From JOPF136 sp035541255 (GTDB lineage: Bacteria > Acidobacteriota > Terriglobia > Acidiferrales > UBA7541), in the NCBI GenBank assembly GCA_035541255.1, contig DATKNR010000030.1, positions 1 through 64,000 on the forward strand: DNA of 64,000 nucleotides, given 5' to 3'. Within the stretch, counting starts at the first letter, position 1, and the number at the start of each line of letters is the position of its first letter. Below are positions 8,495 through 19,300 of the stretch, piece by piece. The position numbers and the translations under genes were made by a program. Below the pieces are notes generated by a model that worked only from the letters and a program-made list of their open reading frames with translations, had not been told where the DNA came from and did no database searches.

Positions 8495-10516
8495 ATGGAC
8501 GGATTTGCCGGCAATGCCCCCGCTCATCTCGAAGACCCAGATCAGTCCGCGAGCGCAGAGGACGACCAAGACGCCGAGCGGAAAATCCCGAATTCGGGCC
8601 GCGTCCGCTTTGGGGCGTTTGAAGCGAACCTGCGTACCCGGAAGCTATACCGCGGAAATGAAGTTGTCCGACTGCAGGAAAAGCCCTTCCAGGTGCTGAC
8701 CGCTCTGCTCGAAAGGGCGGGCTCCGTGGTGACACGCGAGGAGATCCGCGCCCGCGTGTGGCCGGATGACGATTATCTAGATTTCGATGGCAACCTGAAT
8801 ACGGCGCTCAACAAACTCCGGCGCGCTCTGGGCGATCTGCGCGAGCAGCCCGCTTTTATCCGCACGATTCCGCGCACGGGATATCTCTTCATCGCGCCCG
8901 TCGCGGTACTGCCTGAAGAAGTCGCCGCGGAGAGTTCCGTTGAACTCTCCGAGCCCACCGCTCCCATTCCGCCGCCGGAGAAGACCATGGAGACTTCGGC
9001 GGTCGCCGAGGCGCGGCACAGCGCGGTCCGCTGGACTTATTTGGCGCTCGGCGTTTTGCTGTGCGGGCTGGGGGCCCTGACGCTACGTTTTCTGTGGCCC
9101 TATTCATCATGGGCATCGCGTCCGGTTACGGGAAGGGCGGTGCTGCTCGTGCTGCCGATAGAGAGTCCCGGAGGAGATTCCTCCAGCGCCGATTTTGCCG
9201 ATGGGCTTTCCGACGCGTTGATTACGCGAATGTCCGGCGTCAATTCCAAGGACCTGGGAGTGATTGCGCGGACCACGGCGGCGCAATACCGCAACGCGCA
9301 CAAGACGGCTGAACAAATCGGGCGCGAGCTGCACGTGGATTATCTGCTGGAGGGCACGGTCCGGCGGGACGCGCAGCGCGAGCGCGTGTTTCTGTGGCTG
9401 GTGCGCACGAGCGATCAGGCTCCCGTCTGGGCGGAGACGTATGACCGGGGCGCGCAGGGAGCACTCTCCGCGGAGGATGAGATCTCCGCGCACGTTGCCG
9501 AGATCCTGGGAGCGAAATTCTTCGGCGGCACGGCCGGGGCCGCATTGCAGCCCGCGGGTTTGAATCCGGAAGCGCGTGAGGATTACCTGAGAGGCCGCTA
9601 CTTCTGGAATCGACTGGCCGCTTCCGACCTGGAGAAAGCGCTGAGCCTCTACCAATCCGCGATCCGAAAAGAGCCGGCCTATGCCGAAGCTTACGTGGGA
9701 GTTGCGGAGACGTATGCGATGCTGGCGGATCAGACGGTGCGCGTCCCGGAACAGATGTTCCGCGCGGCGCGCGAAGCGGCGCAGACAGCGCTGGAACACG
9801 ATCCCGCACTCTCCGAGGCGCATGCCGTGCTTGGGGCGGTGGCCTGGCAATACGATCACGATTGGGCCCGTGCCGATGCCGAGTTCGCCCGGGCGATCCA
9901 TCTTTCGCCTTCCGACGCCACCGCGCGTCAATGGCACGGCGACTACCTGGCGGCGCTGGGACGCTTCGCGGAGGCGAACCGCGAGATGGAGGCGGCGCAC
10001 CAACTGGACCCGCTCTCCCGGGTGATCACCACGGATCAGGGCTACACGTACTATCTGGCGCGCGACTATTCCCGTGCGGTCACCGCGTTCCGCGCAGCGC
10101 TCGAGCTGGACCCCAGCTTTTATGGCGCGCACATTTACCTGGCCTGGACCCGCATGCAGCAGGGGAATGGGAAGGAAGCCGCCGAGGAATGGTCCAGCCT
10201 GATGGATCTCCGGCACTCCCCATCCGAGCTTTCCGATTCCTTCCGGCGGGCGGCGGCGAAAGGCGATACGAAAGCCATGAACCGCTGGATCCTGGAGCGA
10301 CAGCTGAAGCGGCGGGAGACCGGGTACAGCTCCGCGTGGCGCATCGCCACCGGCTACGCGGCGCTGGGAGAGAAGGACAAAGCGTTTGAGTGGATGGAGA
10401 AGGCGATCGAAGAGCACGATCCGGAAATTGCCCGGCTTCGCGTGGATCCCATGATGGATCCGCTGCGAAGCGATCCACGCTTCCAGGATTTTCTGGCGCG
10501 GCTGAACCTGCGCTGA
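8495..10516 (+). CDS. winged-helix DNA-binding / TPR membrane regulator (CadC-like)
   Basis: 673 aa. Residues about 35-120 form an OmpR/CadC-type winged helix, with the recognition region REEIRARVWPDDDYLDFDGN and the typical end PRTGYLFIAPV. A single hydrophobic span lies near 175-200. Residues about 215-345 match the FlgO/TolB-N-like module seen in CadC-type proteins (VLLVLPIESPGG, DGLSDALITRMS, LLEGTVRRDAQR). From about 355 to the end are tetratricopeptide repeats. Such proteins probably bind DNA from the membrane in response to a periplasmic cue; the targets are unknown. ATG at 8495 follows GAGGGG. This architecture is abundant in Acidobacteriota. Confidence 0.85.
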   Translation: MDGFAGNAPAHLEDPDQSASAEDDQDAERKIPNSGRVRFGAFEANLRTRKLYRGNEVVRLQEKPFQVLTALLERAGSVVTREEIRARVWPDDDYLDFDGNLNTALNKLRRALGDLREQPAFIRTIPRTGYLFIAPVAVLPEEVAAESSVELSEPTAPIPPPEKTMETSAVAEARHSAVRWTYLALGVLLCGLGALTLRFLWPYSSWASRPVTGRAVLLVLPIESPGGDSSSADFADGLSDALITRMSGVNSKDLGVIARTTAAQYRNAHKTAEQIGRELHVDYLLEGTVRRDAQRERVFLWLVRTSDQAPVWAETYDRGAQGALSAEDEISAHVAEILGAKFFGGTAGAALQPAGLNPEAREDYLRGRYFWNRLAASDLEKALSLYQSAIRKEPAYAEAYVGVAETYAMLADQTVRVPEQMFRAAREAAQTALEHDPALSEAHAVLGAVAWQYDHDWARADAEFARAIHLSPSDATARQWHGDYLAALGRFAEANREMEAAHQLDPLSRVITTDQGYTYYLARDYSRAVTAFRAALELDPSFYGAHIYLAWTRMQQGNGKEAAEEWSSLMDLRHSPSELSDSFRRAAAKGDTKAMNRWILERQLKRRETGYSSAWRIATGYAALGEKDKAFEWMEKAIEEHDPEIARLRVDPMMDPLRSDPRFQDFLARLNLR

Positions 10517-10585
10517 TCATCCGCAGAACTGCGGCCCGTGCTATGCTCGCGGCTCGCCTCGAACGTTGCGAGGCGGCGAGGGGGA

Positions 10586-12442
10586 ATGGTCCGCCGCGCA
10601 CTCCTGGCCAGCCTGATTCTCGCGGCTGCGCCGTTCCTGTTGCTGCCTTCGTTCGCTCCCGTCGGGAGCGCTGGTCCCTCCGGCCGCTTGGAAAAGCGCG
10701 ATGTGATGATCCCGATGCGCGACGGGGTGAAGCTGCACACCGAGATTTATTCTCCGCGTGGGACGCACGAGCCGCTGCCTATTCTCCTGGTGCGCACACC
10801 GTACGGGACAGGCGACGACGTGTTCGGCAATTCCCGGCAACTCGGCACGTATTCCGAAATTCTTGCCGACGGTTACCTCTTCGTGATTCAGGACATACGC
10901 GGCCGGTTCGGTTCCGAAGGGGAATTCGTGATGCTCCGGCCGCCGCGCGACAGGAGCGACGCGAAGGCCATCGACGAGAGCACGGATGCGTACGACACGG
11001 TGGACTGGCTGGTGAAACACGTATGGGGCAACAACGGGCGCGTGGGAATCACCGGAATTTCCTACCCCGGCTGGCTGGCGGAGATGGCTGCCCTCGATCC
11101 CCATCCGGCGGTGCGCGCCGTGTCCGAACAGGCATCGATCGCCGACATGTTTCTGGGAGACGACTTCCACCACAACGGGGCGTTCCGGCTGAGCTACGGA
11201 TTCGAGTACAGCGCCATGCTGGAAACCACGAAGCGAAATTACGATTTTTCCTTCGACCAGGACGACACGTACTACTGGTATCTGACGCTCGGCCCGCTCT
11301 CCAATGCCAATGCGAAATATTTTCACGGGAAGCTTCCCACCTGGAACAATTTCATTGCGCATCCGAATTACGACGAATTCTGGAAAAAGCAGTCGCTGCT
11401 CAGCTACGTGGGCGAGCCGAAAGTTCCCAATCTGAACGTAGCCGGGTGGTGGGACCAGGAGGATTTCTACGGGCCGATGGAGATTTACCAGCTGCAGGAA
11501 AAATACGATCCTCACCACTGGAATTTTCTGATCGCCGGCCCATGGAATCACGGCGGCTGGGCGCACGGCGACGGCGCCACGCTTGGCCCCGTGGAGTTCG
11601 GAAGCGATACGGCGCGTGACTTCCGGCGAGAGATTCAAGCTCCCTGGTTCGGCTACTGGCTGAAAGGGAAAGGTTCGCTGCCATTTGCCGAAGTGCGCGC
11701 GTTCCAGACCGGGTCGAACCGGTGGATTTCCTACGACGCGTGGCCGCCGGGCGATTCCGTTGCACGCGACGTGTATTTTCGCGAGGACGGAGGTCTCTCC
11801 TTTGAGCCGCCGGCCGGCACCGGCGAGGATGGATTCGATTCCTATGTGTCTGACCCGGCGGATCCAGTGCCGTATCGCCGCCGTCCGATACTTCCCACGT
11901 ATCAGGGTCCGGGCTGGACCACCTGGCAACTGGAGGATCAGCGCTTCGTGGAACATCGGCCCGACGTGCGGACCTGGAAATCGGCGCCGTTGGCGGAGGA
12001 TCTGGCCATTGCCGGCGATATTGTGGCCTGCCTCTATGCCTCCACCACGGGAACCGACAGTGACTGGATTGTGAAGCTGATCGACGCCTACCCGTCCGAC
12101 AATGCTCCCGACCACGAGATGGACGGCTACGAATTGATGATTGCCGACGAGGTGCTCCGCGGGCGGTTCCGCAACAGCTTGGAGAAGCCAGAGCCGGTGA
12201 CGCCTGGAGAAATCGCGGAATACCGGATCGACCTGCACACCCACGATCACGTGTTTCTTCGTAGTCACCGGCTGATGGTGCAGGTGCAGAGCACGTGGTT
12301 TCCGCTGATCGACAGAAACCCGCAGAAATACGTTGCCAATATTTTTCTGGCCGGCACGGGCGATTATCAGCGCGCCACACAGCGCGTCTACCGCAACCGG
12401 CGGTATGCTTCTCACATCGAACTGCCGGTTGCACCGCGCTGA
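10586..12442 (+). CDS. CocE/NonD family hydrolase (X-Pro dipeptidyl-peptidase S15 fold), exported
   Basis: 618 aa secreted hydrolase. A signal peptide (residues about 1-30, MVRRALLASLILAAAPF) precedes the S15 alpha/beta hydrolase domain, which opens with MRDGVKLHTEIY. The nucleophile Ser lies in GITGISYPGWLAEM; HGGW near residue 325 may contribute the His. A C-terminal jelly-roll domain follows (about residues 400-610). The family includes cocaine esterase, glutaryl-7-ACA acylase and X-Pro dipeptidyl peptidases, so the bond cleaved is an ester or an amide. The ATG at 10586 follows a purine-rich GCGAGGGGGA. Confidence 0.85.
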   Translation: MVRRALLASLILAAAPFLLLPSFAPVGSAGPSGRLEKRDVMIPMRDGVKLHTEIYSPRGTHEPLPILLVRTPYGTGDDVFGNSRQLGTYSEILADGYLFVIQDIRGRFGSEGEFVMLRPPRDRSDAKAIDESTDAYDTVDWLVKHVWGNNGRVGITGISYPGWLAEMAALDPHPAVRAVSEQASIADMFLGDDFHHNGAFRLSYGFEYSAMLETTKRNYDFSFDQDDTYYWYLTLGPLSNANAKYFHGKLPTWNNFIAHPNYDEFWKKQSLLSYVGEPKVPNLNVAGWWDQEDFYGPMEIYQLQEKYDPHHWNFLIAGPWNHGGWAHGDGATLGPVEFGSDTARDFRREIQAPWFGYWLKGKGSLPFAEVRAFQTGSNRWISYDAWPPGDSVARDVYFREDGGLSFEPPAGTGEDGFDSYVSDPADPVPYRRRPILPTYQGPGWTTWQLEDQRFVEHRPDVRTWKSAPLAEDLAIAGDIVACLYASTTGTDSDWIVKLIDAYPSDNAPDHEMDGYELMIADEVLRGRFRNSLEKPEPVTPGEIAEYRIDLHTHDHVFLRSHRLMVQVQSTWFPLIDRNPQKYVANIFLAGTGDYQRATQRVYRNRRYASHIELPVAPR

Positions 12443-12481
12443 TCCACACATGCGGCATGGCCCGCACGGAGGAAGAGCGAA

Positions 12482-12835
12482 ATGAAATACGCACGCTGGA
12501 AGGACGTGGAACTCGAGCACCTGAATCCACAGATCGACCGGCAAATGGTGGTCGGGGATCAGATCATGGTGGCGCGCGTGCTACTGGCCAAAGGGGCTCA
12601 TGTGCCGATGCACAGCCATCAAAACGAGCAGGTGACGTACATACTGGAAGGCGCGCTTAAGTTCGCCATCGACGGAAAGGAGATCACGGTCCGGGCGGGC
12701 GAGGTTCTGTGCATTCCATCGAACATGCCGCACGAGGCCTGGGCCGTGGAGGATACGGTGGATCTGGACGTGTTCACGCCGCCGAGGGCCGATTGGCTTT
12801 CAAAGAACGACGCGTATCTTCGCGGCGGGAAGTAG
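12482..12835 (+). CDS. cupin domain protein
   Basis: 117 aa single-domain cupin. The metal motif is partly visible in VPMHSHQNEQVTYILEG (two His and one Glu/Gln) and the second motif in PSNMPHEAWA. Such small cupins act as sugar or pectin-derivative isomerases, or have a binding role. It follows the S15 hydrolase by 39 bp on the same strand and precedes msrA, so it may be co-transcribed. Substrate unknown. Confidence 0.8.
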   Translation: MKYARWKDVELEHLNPQIDRQMVVGDQIMVARVLLAKGAHVPMHSHQNEQVTYILEGALKFAIDGKEITVRAGEVLCIPSNMPHEAWAVEDTVDLDVFTPPRADWLSKNDAYLRGGK

Positions 12836-12913
12836 GAGGTAGCGGCAGGCCTGGAGCAGGCAACGCAGAGCCGCCCGCGGCGTCTAAAGGGTAATAAACC
12901 CGAGAGGAAGACC

Positions 12914-13432
12914 ATGGAAAAACACACGGAAAACGCATCGAAACCAAGCCATAGCGCGGCCACGGAGAAGGCTATGTTCGGCGCCGGATGCTTTTGGGGC
13001 GTGGAATCGGCGTTTCGCGCCGTCCCGGGCGTGACGCAGACCAGCGTGGGCTACTCCGGCGGAAATTTTGCGAACCCCACGTACCAGGATGTGTGCTCGC
13101 ACCGCACGGGTCACGCCGAGGTGGTGCTTGTGGAGTTCGATCCCGCGAAGGTGAACTACGATCAATTGCTCAACGCCTTCTGGGAATCTCATGACCCGAC
13201 ACAGATGAATCGCCAGGGACCGGACGTCGGCACGCAGTACCGCTCCGCAATTTTCTATTTCACCCCGCAGCAAGAGGCCGCAGCACGCGCTTCGAAGCAG
13301 CGCCTGGAAGCCAGCGGAAAACTCCGCCGCCCCATCGCCACGGAGATTACGCCCGCCGGGGAGTTCTGGCGCGCAGAGGAATATCACCAGCAGTACTTCG
13401 AAAAGCGCGGAATCGCGAGCTGCCACATCTGA
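12914..13432 (+). CDS. msrA: peptide-methionine (S)-S-oxide reductase MsrA
   Basis: 172 aa. MsrA reduces the S epimer of methionine sulfoxide in proteins. The catalytic Cys is in the invariant GAGCFWGVE motif near residue 25; HTGHAE-like and YRSAIF motifs follow. A second Cys near the C-terminus (RGIASCHI) may act as the resolving residue. No leader peptide is evident, so it is probably cytoplasmic. The matching MsrB is encoded separately at 47187-47585. Confidence 0.93.
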   Translation: MEKHTENASKPSHSAATEKAMFGAGCFWGVESAFRAVPGVTQTSVGYSGGNFANPTYQDVCSHRTGHAEVVLVEFDPAKVNYDQLLNAFWESHDPTQMNRQGPDVGTQYRSAIFYFTPQQEAAARASKQRLEASGKLRRPIATEITPAGEFWRAEEYHQQYFEKRGIASCHI

Positions 13433-13520
13433 GTGGCAGGCCAGCCACTTGGAGGTACTCCAGCGCTGCGAGGCCGAAACGCTCGACGCAGGCGCGTGTT
13501 ACATTGTGTAGAGCTTCGGC

Positions 13521-14885
13521 ATGAGTCCGGCATCCATTTTTGCTGAGCAACCGCGGCCTTTCCGCTGGCTCGACCTGCTGCTGCTGTTGTTCCTGGCCGG
13601 ACTGGCCATCGCGGACCCCGTAAACGAACCGCATAAACAAATCATCCTGCTGGCCATCGCACTCTCCCAGTGGGTGGAGGGACGGCTGGTAGCGTGGCAG
13701 CCAATGCGCGGCCCCGCATACAGCGTGCTCATTAAGATTCTTCTTTCCACACTGCTTCTGGACCACACCAGCGCTCTCGGCATCAATAGCAGCTACTACC
13801 CGATTTATTATCTGCCGGTGGTGACTGCGGCCGTTTACTTCGGCCCGCTGGGCACACTGCTTTGGACCACGCTGGCTTCGGCGGCGTATTGCTCGTACCT
13901 CTATCCCGCGCTTCAGGAGTACGAGCTGACCCGCAGCGGAATTACGGAGCTCGCCCTGCGCATCCTGTTTTTCTACATCCTGGGGTTGCTGGTCAACCGC
14001 TTCGCGGTGGACCGGCGCCGACAGACCGAGCAGTACCGCAGGTTGGCCACGGAACTTGCCGAGACGAATCTGCAACTTGAGCAGGCGCAGGCCGACGCGC
14101 GACGTTCGGAACGGCTGGCCGCTCTTGGCCAGCTTTCCGCCGGGCTGGCTCACGAAATCCGCAATCCACTTGGCATCATCAAGGGCTCGGCGGAGATGCT
14201 CTCGCGCAAACTATCTTCCAGCGATCCGCTGACCGGAGAGCTGGCCGGATACATCTCAGGCGAGGTGAACCGGCTGAACGGCCTTGTGGCGCGATTCCTG
14301 GATTTTGCGCGACCTCTGCGGCTTGAACGCCGCGCGGTGGACGTCGCGCCCATTATCGAACGCGCCCTCAAGTCGGCTCGCGAACAGTATCCCGCCGCAC
14401 CCGTGCGCATCGAACGGGACTTTCCGCCGGCCGGGCTGCAATTGCCGCTGGACGAGGCCATGGCCGAGCAAGTATTTCTGAATCTGGCGGTGAATGCGAT
14501 CGAAGCGATGGGAGAAGCCGGCGGCACACTACGCGTTGCGATGCATCCCGTCGCATGCGAAGGCAAAGCATACGGCGAGATTGAATTTCGCGACACCGGA
14601 CCGGGAGTCCCGGAAGGCATGCGCGAGCAAGTCTTCAACCCCTTTGTGACCACGAAGAGGACCGGTATCGGACTGGGACTTTCGATTGTCTCGAAAATTG
14701 TGGATGAGCATGGTGGCACGATCCATCTGGAGACCTCGCCCCAGGGCGGCGCCTGCTTCCGTATGCGATTTCCGGTGGAGACCCTGGCCGCAAAGGAACC
14801 GGAAGTCAGCGAGACAACGCGCAAGGACGGACATCCCCACCAGGGCGGGCAGGCCGAAAGCGAAGCGGCCAGGACGGCAGGATGA
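13521..14885 (+). CDS. membrane sensor histidine kinase (NtrB-like)
   Basis: 454 aa. The N-terminal 155 residues contain four to five hydrophobic spans (for example LLLLLFLAGLAIA and IPYLP-type segments), with no PAS or HAMP domain visible. A short coiled-coil linker leads to the HisKA box LAHEIRNPLGIIKGSAEML (phospho-accepting His near residue 212). The HATPase domain shows an N box (NLAVNAIEAM), G1 (DTGPGVPEG) and G2 (GIGLGLSIVSKI). Its stop overlaps the start of the response regulator by 4 bp, so the two form one two-component pair. The stimulus is unknown. Confidence 0.9.
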   Translation: MSPASIFAEQPRPFRWLDLLLLLFLAGLAIADPVNEPHKQIILLAIALSQWVEGRLVAWQPMRGPAYSVLIKILLSTLLLDHTSALGINSSYYPIYYLPVVTAAVYFGPLGTLLWTTLASAAYCSYLYPALQEYELTRSGITELALRILFFYILGLLVNRFAVDRRRQTEQYRRLATELAETNLQLEQAQADARRSERLAALGQLSAGLAHEIRNPLGIIKGSAEMLSRKLSSSDPLTGELAGYISGEVNRLNGLVARFLDFARPLRLERRAVDVAPIIERALKSAREQYPAAPVRIERDFPPAGLQLPLDEAMAEQVFLNLAVNAIEAMGEAGGTLRVAMHPVACEGKAYGEIEFRDTGPGVPEGMREQVFNPFVTTKRTGIGLGLSIVSKIVDEHGGTIHLETSPQGGACFRMRFPVETLAAKEPEVSETTRKDGHPHQGGQAESEAARTAG

Positions 14886-16255
14886 AAACCACTCTCCTGA
14901 TCGTGGAAGACGAAGCGCCGATGCGCCGCCTGCTGGAACTGAGCCTGGGCGAAGAAGGCTACAACACGCAGTCGGTGGAAACAGCCGAAGCCGGCTTGAA
15001 GCTCCTCCAGGCGGGCAACGTGGACCTGGTTCTCACCGACCTGAAGTTGCCGGGCATGAGCGGCCTCGAATTGCTCGAAGCCGGCCGCCACCTCCGCGCC
15101 GACCTGCCGTTCATCGTAATGACCGCGTACGGAACTGTGGAAAGCGCGGTGGAAGCCATGAAGGCCGGCGCCAACGATTATGTGCTCAAGCCCTTTTCAC
15201 TCGACGAAATCAAACTTGTCGTGCGACGCACGCTGGACGTGCGCCGGCTGCGGGAGGAAAACCGCGACCTCCGCGAGGCGCTGGGCAAGCGGTACGATCT
15301 CCCCGGAATCGTGGCGCAAAGTCCGAAAATGCAGGAAGCGCTCGGAATGGTGGAGCGAGTGGCGCAAACGAATTCCACGGTGCTGATCTGCGGCGAGAGC
15401 GGGGTGGGCAAGGACCTGATTGCGCGCGCCATTCACCAGCGCTCCCGCCGCTCGCGCGGCCCTTTCCTGAAAATCAATTCGACCGCCATTCCCGAAAACC
15501 TGCTCGAGAGCGAGCTGTTTGGCTACGAGAAGGGCGCGTTTACCGGGGCGGCCTCAAGCAAGCCGGGAAAATTCGAACTTGCGGACGGAGGCACGCTGTT
15601 CCTTGATGAGATTGGGGACGTTCCTCCGCCGGTTCAGGTGAAATTGCTGCGCGTGCTGCAGGAGCGCGAATTCGAACGCCTGGGCGGCACGCGAACGGTG
15701 AAGGTGGATGTGCGGCTTGTCGCCGCCACCAACCGCGATCTTCGCGCGGCGCTCGAAGAGGGCACCTTTCGAGAAGATCTGTACTACCGCCTGAACGTGG
15801 TGCCCATCAACCTTCCTCCCCTGCGCGAGCACAAGGAGGACATCCCCGCGCTTGCCGCTCTCTTCCTTCGCAAGTGCTGCGAGTCATCCGGCAAGAAAAT
15901 TGACGGCATCAGCCCCACGGCGATGGAACGGCTGACGCAATTCCACTGGCCGGGCAACGTGCGCGAACTGGAAAACGTAATCGAACGCGCGGTGGCCCTC
16001 TCGCAAGGAAACGTGCTGGAGCCGGCGGACATCCTTCTTGATGAGCCCGCGCAAAAACCGGCCGCCGGCGCCTCCGATGCGCCTTTTCTACCGGAGGGAT
16101 TGACCCTGGAACAGTGGGAAGACGAGATGATTCGAGAGGCGATGCGCCGCGCCAATGGAAACAAGAGCCAGGCCGCACGATTGCTCGGCCTTTCCCGCAA
16201 TGCTCTACGCTACCGCCTCTCCAAGCTCGGCTTCGCCGTAGAAGCAGAAGAATAG
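14882..16255 (+). CDS. sigma-54-dependent response regulator, NtrC family
   Basis: 457 aa with all three expected domains. The receiver (residues 1-120) has the acidic pocket EDE, phospho-acceptor Asp in VLTDLKLPG and Lys in VLKPF, so it should be phosphorylated by the adjacent kinase. The AAA+ domain (about 140-370) carries Walker A GESGVGKD, the sigma-54 contact loop GAFTGA and Walker B LFLDEIG. A Fis-type helix-turn-helix ends the protein (NKSQAARLLGLSRNALRYRL). Start ATG overlaps the kinase stop (ATGA). It differs from the second activator in this window (45537-46925), whose receiver is degenerate. Confidence 0.93.
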   Translation: MKTTLLIVEDEAPMRRLLELSLGEEGYNTQSVETAEAGLKLLQAGNVDLVLTDLKLPGMSGLELLEAGRHLRADLPFIVMTAYGTVESAVEAMKAGANDYVLKPFSLDEIKLVVRRTLDVRRLREENRDLREALGKRYDLPGIVAQSPKMQEALGMVERVAQTNSTVLICGESGVGKDLIARAIHQRSRRSRGPFLKINSTAIPENLLESELFGYEKGAFTGAASSKPGKFELADGGTLFLDEIGDVPPPVQVKLLRVLQEREFERLGGTRTVKVDVRLVAATNRDLRAALEEGTFREDLYYRLNVVPINLPPLREHKEDIPALAALFLRKCCESSGKKIDGISPTAMERLTQFHWPGNVRELENVIERAVALSQGNVLEPADILLDEPAQKPAAGASDAPFLPEGLTLEQWEDEMIREAMRRANGNKSQAARLLGLSRNALRYRLSKLGFAVEAEE

Positions 16256-16352
16256 GCGCGAGTTCTCGAGAAGAGCCGGACCTCGGCCGGGAATCCACGG
16301 AGCACAGCGGCGGGCGCGATAGCCGGCCCGCCCCTGTGCTCCACGGGATGGA

Positions 16353-19300
16353 TTACTTCTTCTCTTCTTCAGCGGGGGCGATCGGTGGAATGTGCGCCTT
16401 GTCGATCTCCGCGTTGAGCGCCGCCAGGTCTTTTTCCTTGATCTCCCGCCAGGCCGCCAGCTGGACGTTCAAGCGGTCGAGCAAAGTCTTGTACACGACC
16501 TCGCTCTGTGCTGTCGGGGCGGTATCCGCGCTCTCCACGGTTTCGCGAACGGCCATGAGCTGATCGGCCGTCTGGATCGGATAGTTCAGCGGGTCTTCGT
16601 TGCTCTTCGATTTCGGCTGGATAATCTTTTCTTCCACGCCGCTCATCTTCTTTTCCAGGGCTTTGGCCGCATCCACGATGGACTTGTGGTTTTCGTCGGA
16701 GCCCAGCCGCTTTTCGAGCGCGGTGAGCTGGGCGCGGACGCTGCGGATCTGGTTCACGGCTTCGTGGCCCTCGCTCACGCTTGCCGCAATCTTACTGGCG
16801 AGTTCGAACTGCTTTTCGAAGTCGGCCTGAGAAGTGCTCACCCGCGGGTCTTTGCGGAGTTCCACGGGGGCGGAATACGTCTTTCCCGCCACGGTGAGCT
16901 TGACCTGATACGTCCCCGGTGCGACCGTCGCGCCCACCGGGCGCCCGCCCCAGGAGACAGCGCCGGGCACTCTGGCCGGCGGTTCGGTCCGCAGGTCCCA
17001 TACGAAGCGGTTCACGCCTTTTTCGGTGGCCAGTGTGTCGCCGGCGCCGCCCAACTGCGGGAACTCCTGCTCCTCTTCGGCGGCGTGCTCCTTCTTGCTG
17101 GAGAATTTGCGGACCAGTTTTCCCTGCGCGTTGTAAAACTCCAGAGTGACGGCGTCTTTCGGCTTGTCCTTCAGGGAGTAGAAGACCACCACACCGGAGG
17201 GCGGATTGAAGCCCACGGGCACGCCGGTAACGATAAAGAATCCGGGACCCGGGAGGCGGTACGCCGTGGACGGCTGGAACAGATGCGCTTCCTCCTCCTG
17301 CGTGGCAGCGGTCATCTGGCGGAGCGGCGAAATGTCGTCGAGCGACCAGAAGGACCGGCCGTGGGTGGCGACGATGAGCGCGTCGTCTTTGATCACCAGA
17401 TCATGAATCGGTGTCTCCGGCAGGTTCAGCCGCAGGGATTGCCAGTGTGCGCCATCATCGAACGAGACGTAGGCTCCCGTTTCAGTCCCCGCAAACAGCA
17501 GACCCGCGCGCTTGGGGTCTTCCCGGACGGCGTGGACATAGGCCGTGTCTGGAATTCCGTTGGTCAGCTTGGTCCATGTCTTGCCGAAATCGGAGGTCTT
17601 GAAGATATAGGGACGAAAGTCGTCAAGTCTGTGCCGGTCGATGGCGACGTATGCCGTACCGGCCGAGCGCGGTGAGGGTTCAATCAGGCTCACTGTGCTC
17701 CAGTCGCCGAAGTCCTTCGAGGTGACGTTGGTCCAGTGCTGCCCGCCATCGCGTGTCAGGTGCACGAGCCCGTCGTCCGAGCCGGCCCAGATTACGCCTT
17801 TCTCCACAGGAGATTCCGCGATCGTAAACACCGTGTCGTAGTACTCCACGCTGGTGTTGTCCTGCGTGAGGGGACCGCCGGAGGACTGTTGTTTGGATTT
17901 GTCGTTCCTCGTCAGGTCGGGACTGATCTGGGTCCAGCTCATTCCCCCGTCGGTGGTTTTGAAGACAGCCTCTCCTCCGAAATACAGTGCGCCAGGATCA
18001 TTGGCCGACATCATGATCGGCGCAGTCCACTGGAAACGATGCACCAAGTCCGCCGCGCCGGCGCCCATGGGATTCAGCGGCCAGGGGGAGATATCCTGCT
18101 CCTGGCTGTTCTTCTGATTGTAGCGGGTGATCAGGCCATCGTAAGAACCGGCGTACACGATATTCGAATCCTGCGGGTCCGGAACCACATAGCCGGATTC
18201 CCCCCCGCCGACGGCGTGCCAGGATGGCCGGTCAATGACTCCGGAGTCGGAGCGCGAGGCGATGCCGATGGTGGAGTTGTCCTGCTGCGCGCCGTAGATG
18301 TGATAGGGAAAGTCATTGTCCACGGCGACGTGATAAAACTGGGCAGTGGGCTGGTTGAGCTGCGTGGACCAGGACTTCCCACCGTCGGAAGAGATCGTAG
18401 CTCCCCCGTCGTTTCCGTTGATCATCCGCTTCGGATTGGTCGGATCGATCCACAGCCCGTGATTATCGCCGTGAGGGGCGCGCACAAAGCTGAATGACTT
18501 GCCACCGTCGACCGACCGGTAGATCGCCGTATTCAGGACGTACAGAGTGTCCGCGTTCGCCGGATCGGCAAAGATGTGATGGAAATACCAGGCCCGCTGC
18601 GTGTAGCGGTGATCACCATTCACCAGATGCCAGCTCTCGCCTGCATCATCGCTCCGGTAAATCCCGCCTTTCTGCGCTTCGATGATCGCGTAGACCCGGT
18701 TGCTGTCCGCGCCCGACACGGAGACGCCGATTCTTCCGAGAACTCCTTCGGGCAATCCGTGGCCTTCGAGGTGTTTCCAGGTGTCTCCGCCGTCGGCGGA
18801 GCGATACAGCCCGCTGCCGGGGCCACCACTGGTCATCCCCCAAGGGGTGCGATTTGCCTCCCAGAGCGCCGCGAACAGGATGTGCGAGTTGTGGGGATCA
18901 AAATCGAGATCGATGGCTCCCGTCTTATTGTCCTTGTAAAGGATCCGCTGCCAAGTCTTGCCGCCGTCCGCGCTGCGGTAGACGCCCCGCATTTCGTTTG
19001 TGCCGTAAGCGTGGCCGAACGCCGCAACGTAGACCAGATTCGGATCGGTCGGGCTGACCAGGATTTTCGCGATGTGCCGCGAATCTTCCAGCCCGATGTG
19101 AGCCCACGTCTTTCCCCCGTCCACGCTGCGGTACATTCCGTCGCCAAAAGAAATGTTGCCGCGGACGCACGACTCGCCCGTGCCGACGTAAATCACGTTG
19201 GGGTCGGACGGCGCCACGGCTATGGCGCCAATCGACATGATGCCGGTCTTGTCCGTCAGCGGAGTCCAGGTTAATCCGCTATTCGTGGTCTTCCACACGC

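Noticed and set aside
10541..12544. 667-codon minus-strand frame opposite the S15 hydrolase gene
   Set aside because: The plus strand carries a signal peptide, catalytic motif and ribosome site; the antisense frame shows no family features.
16392..17675. 427-codon plus-strand frame opposite the Vps10/BNR gene
   Set aside because: Composition is a mirror of the minus-strand gene with clear family repeats; long antisense frames are expected in GC-rich DNA.
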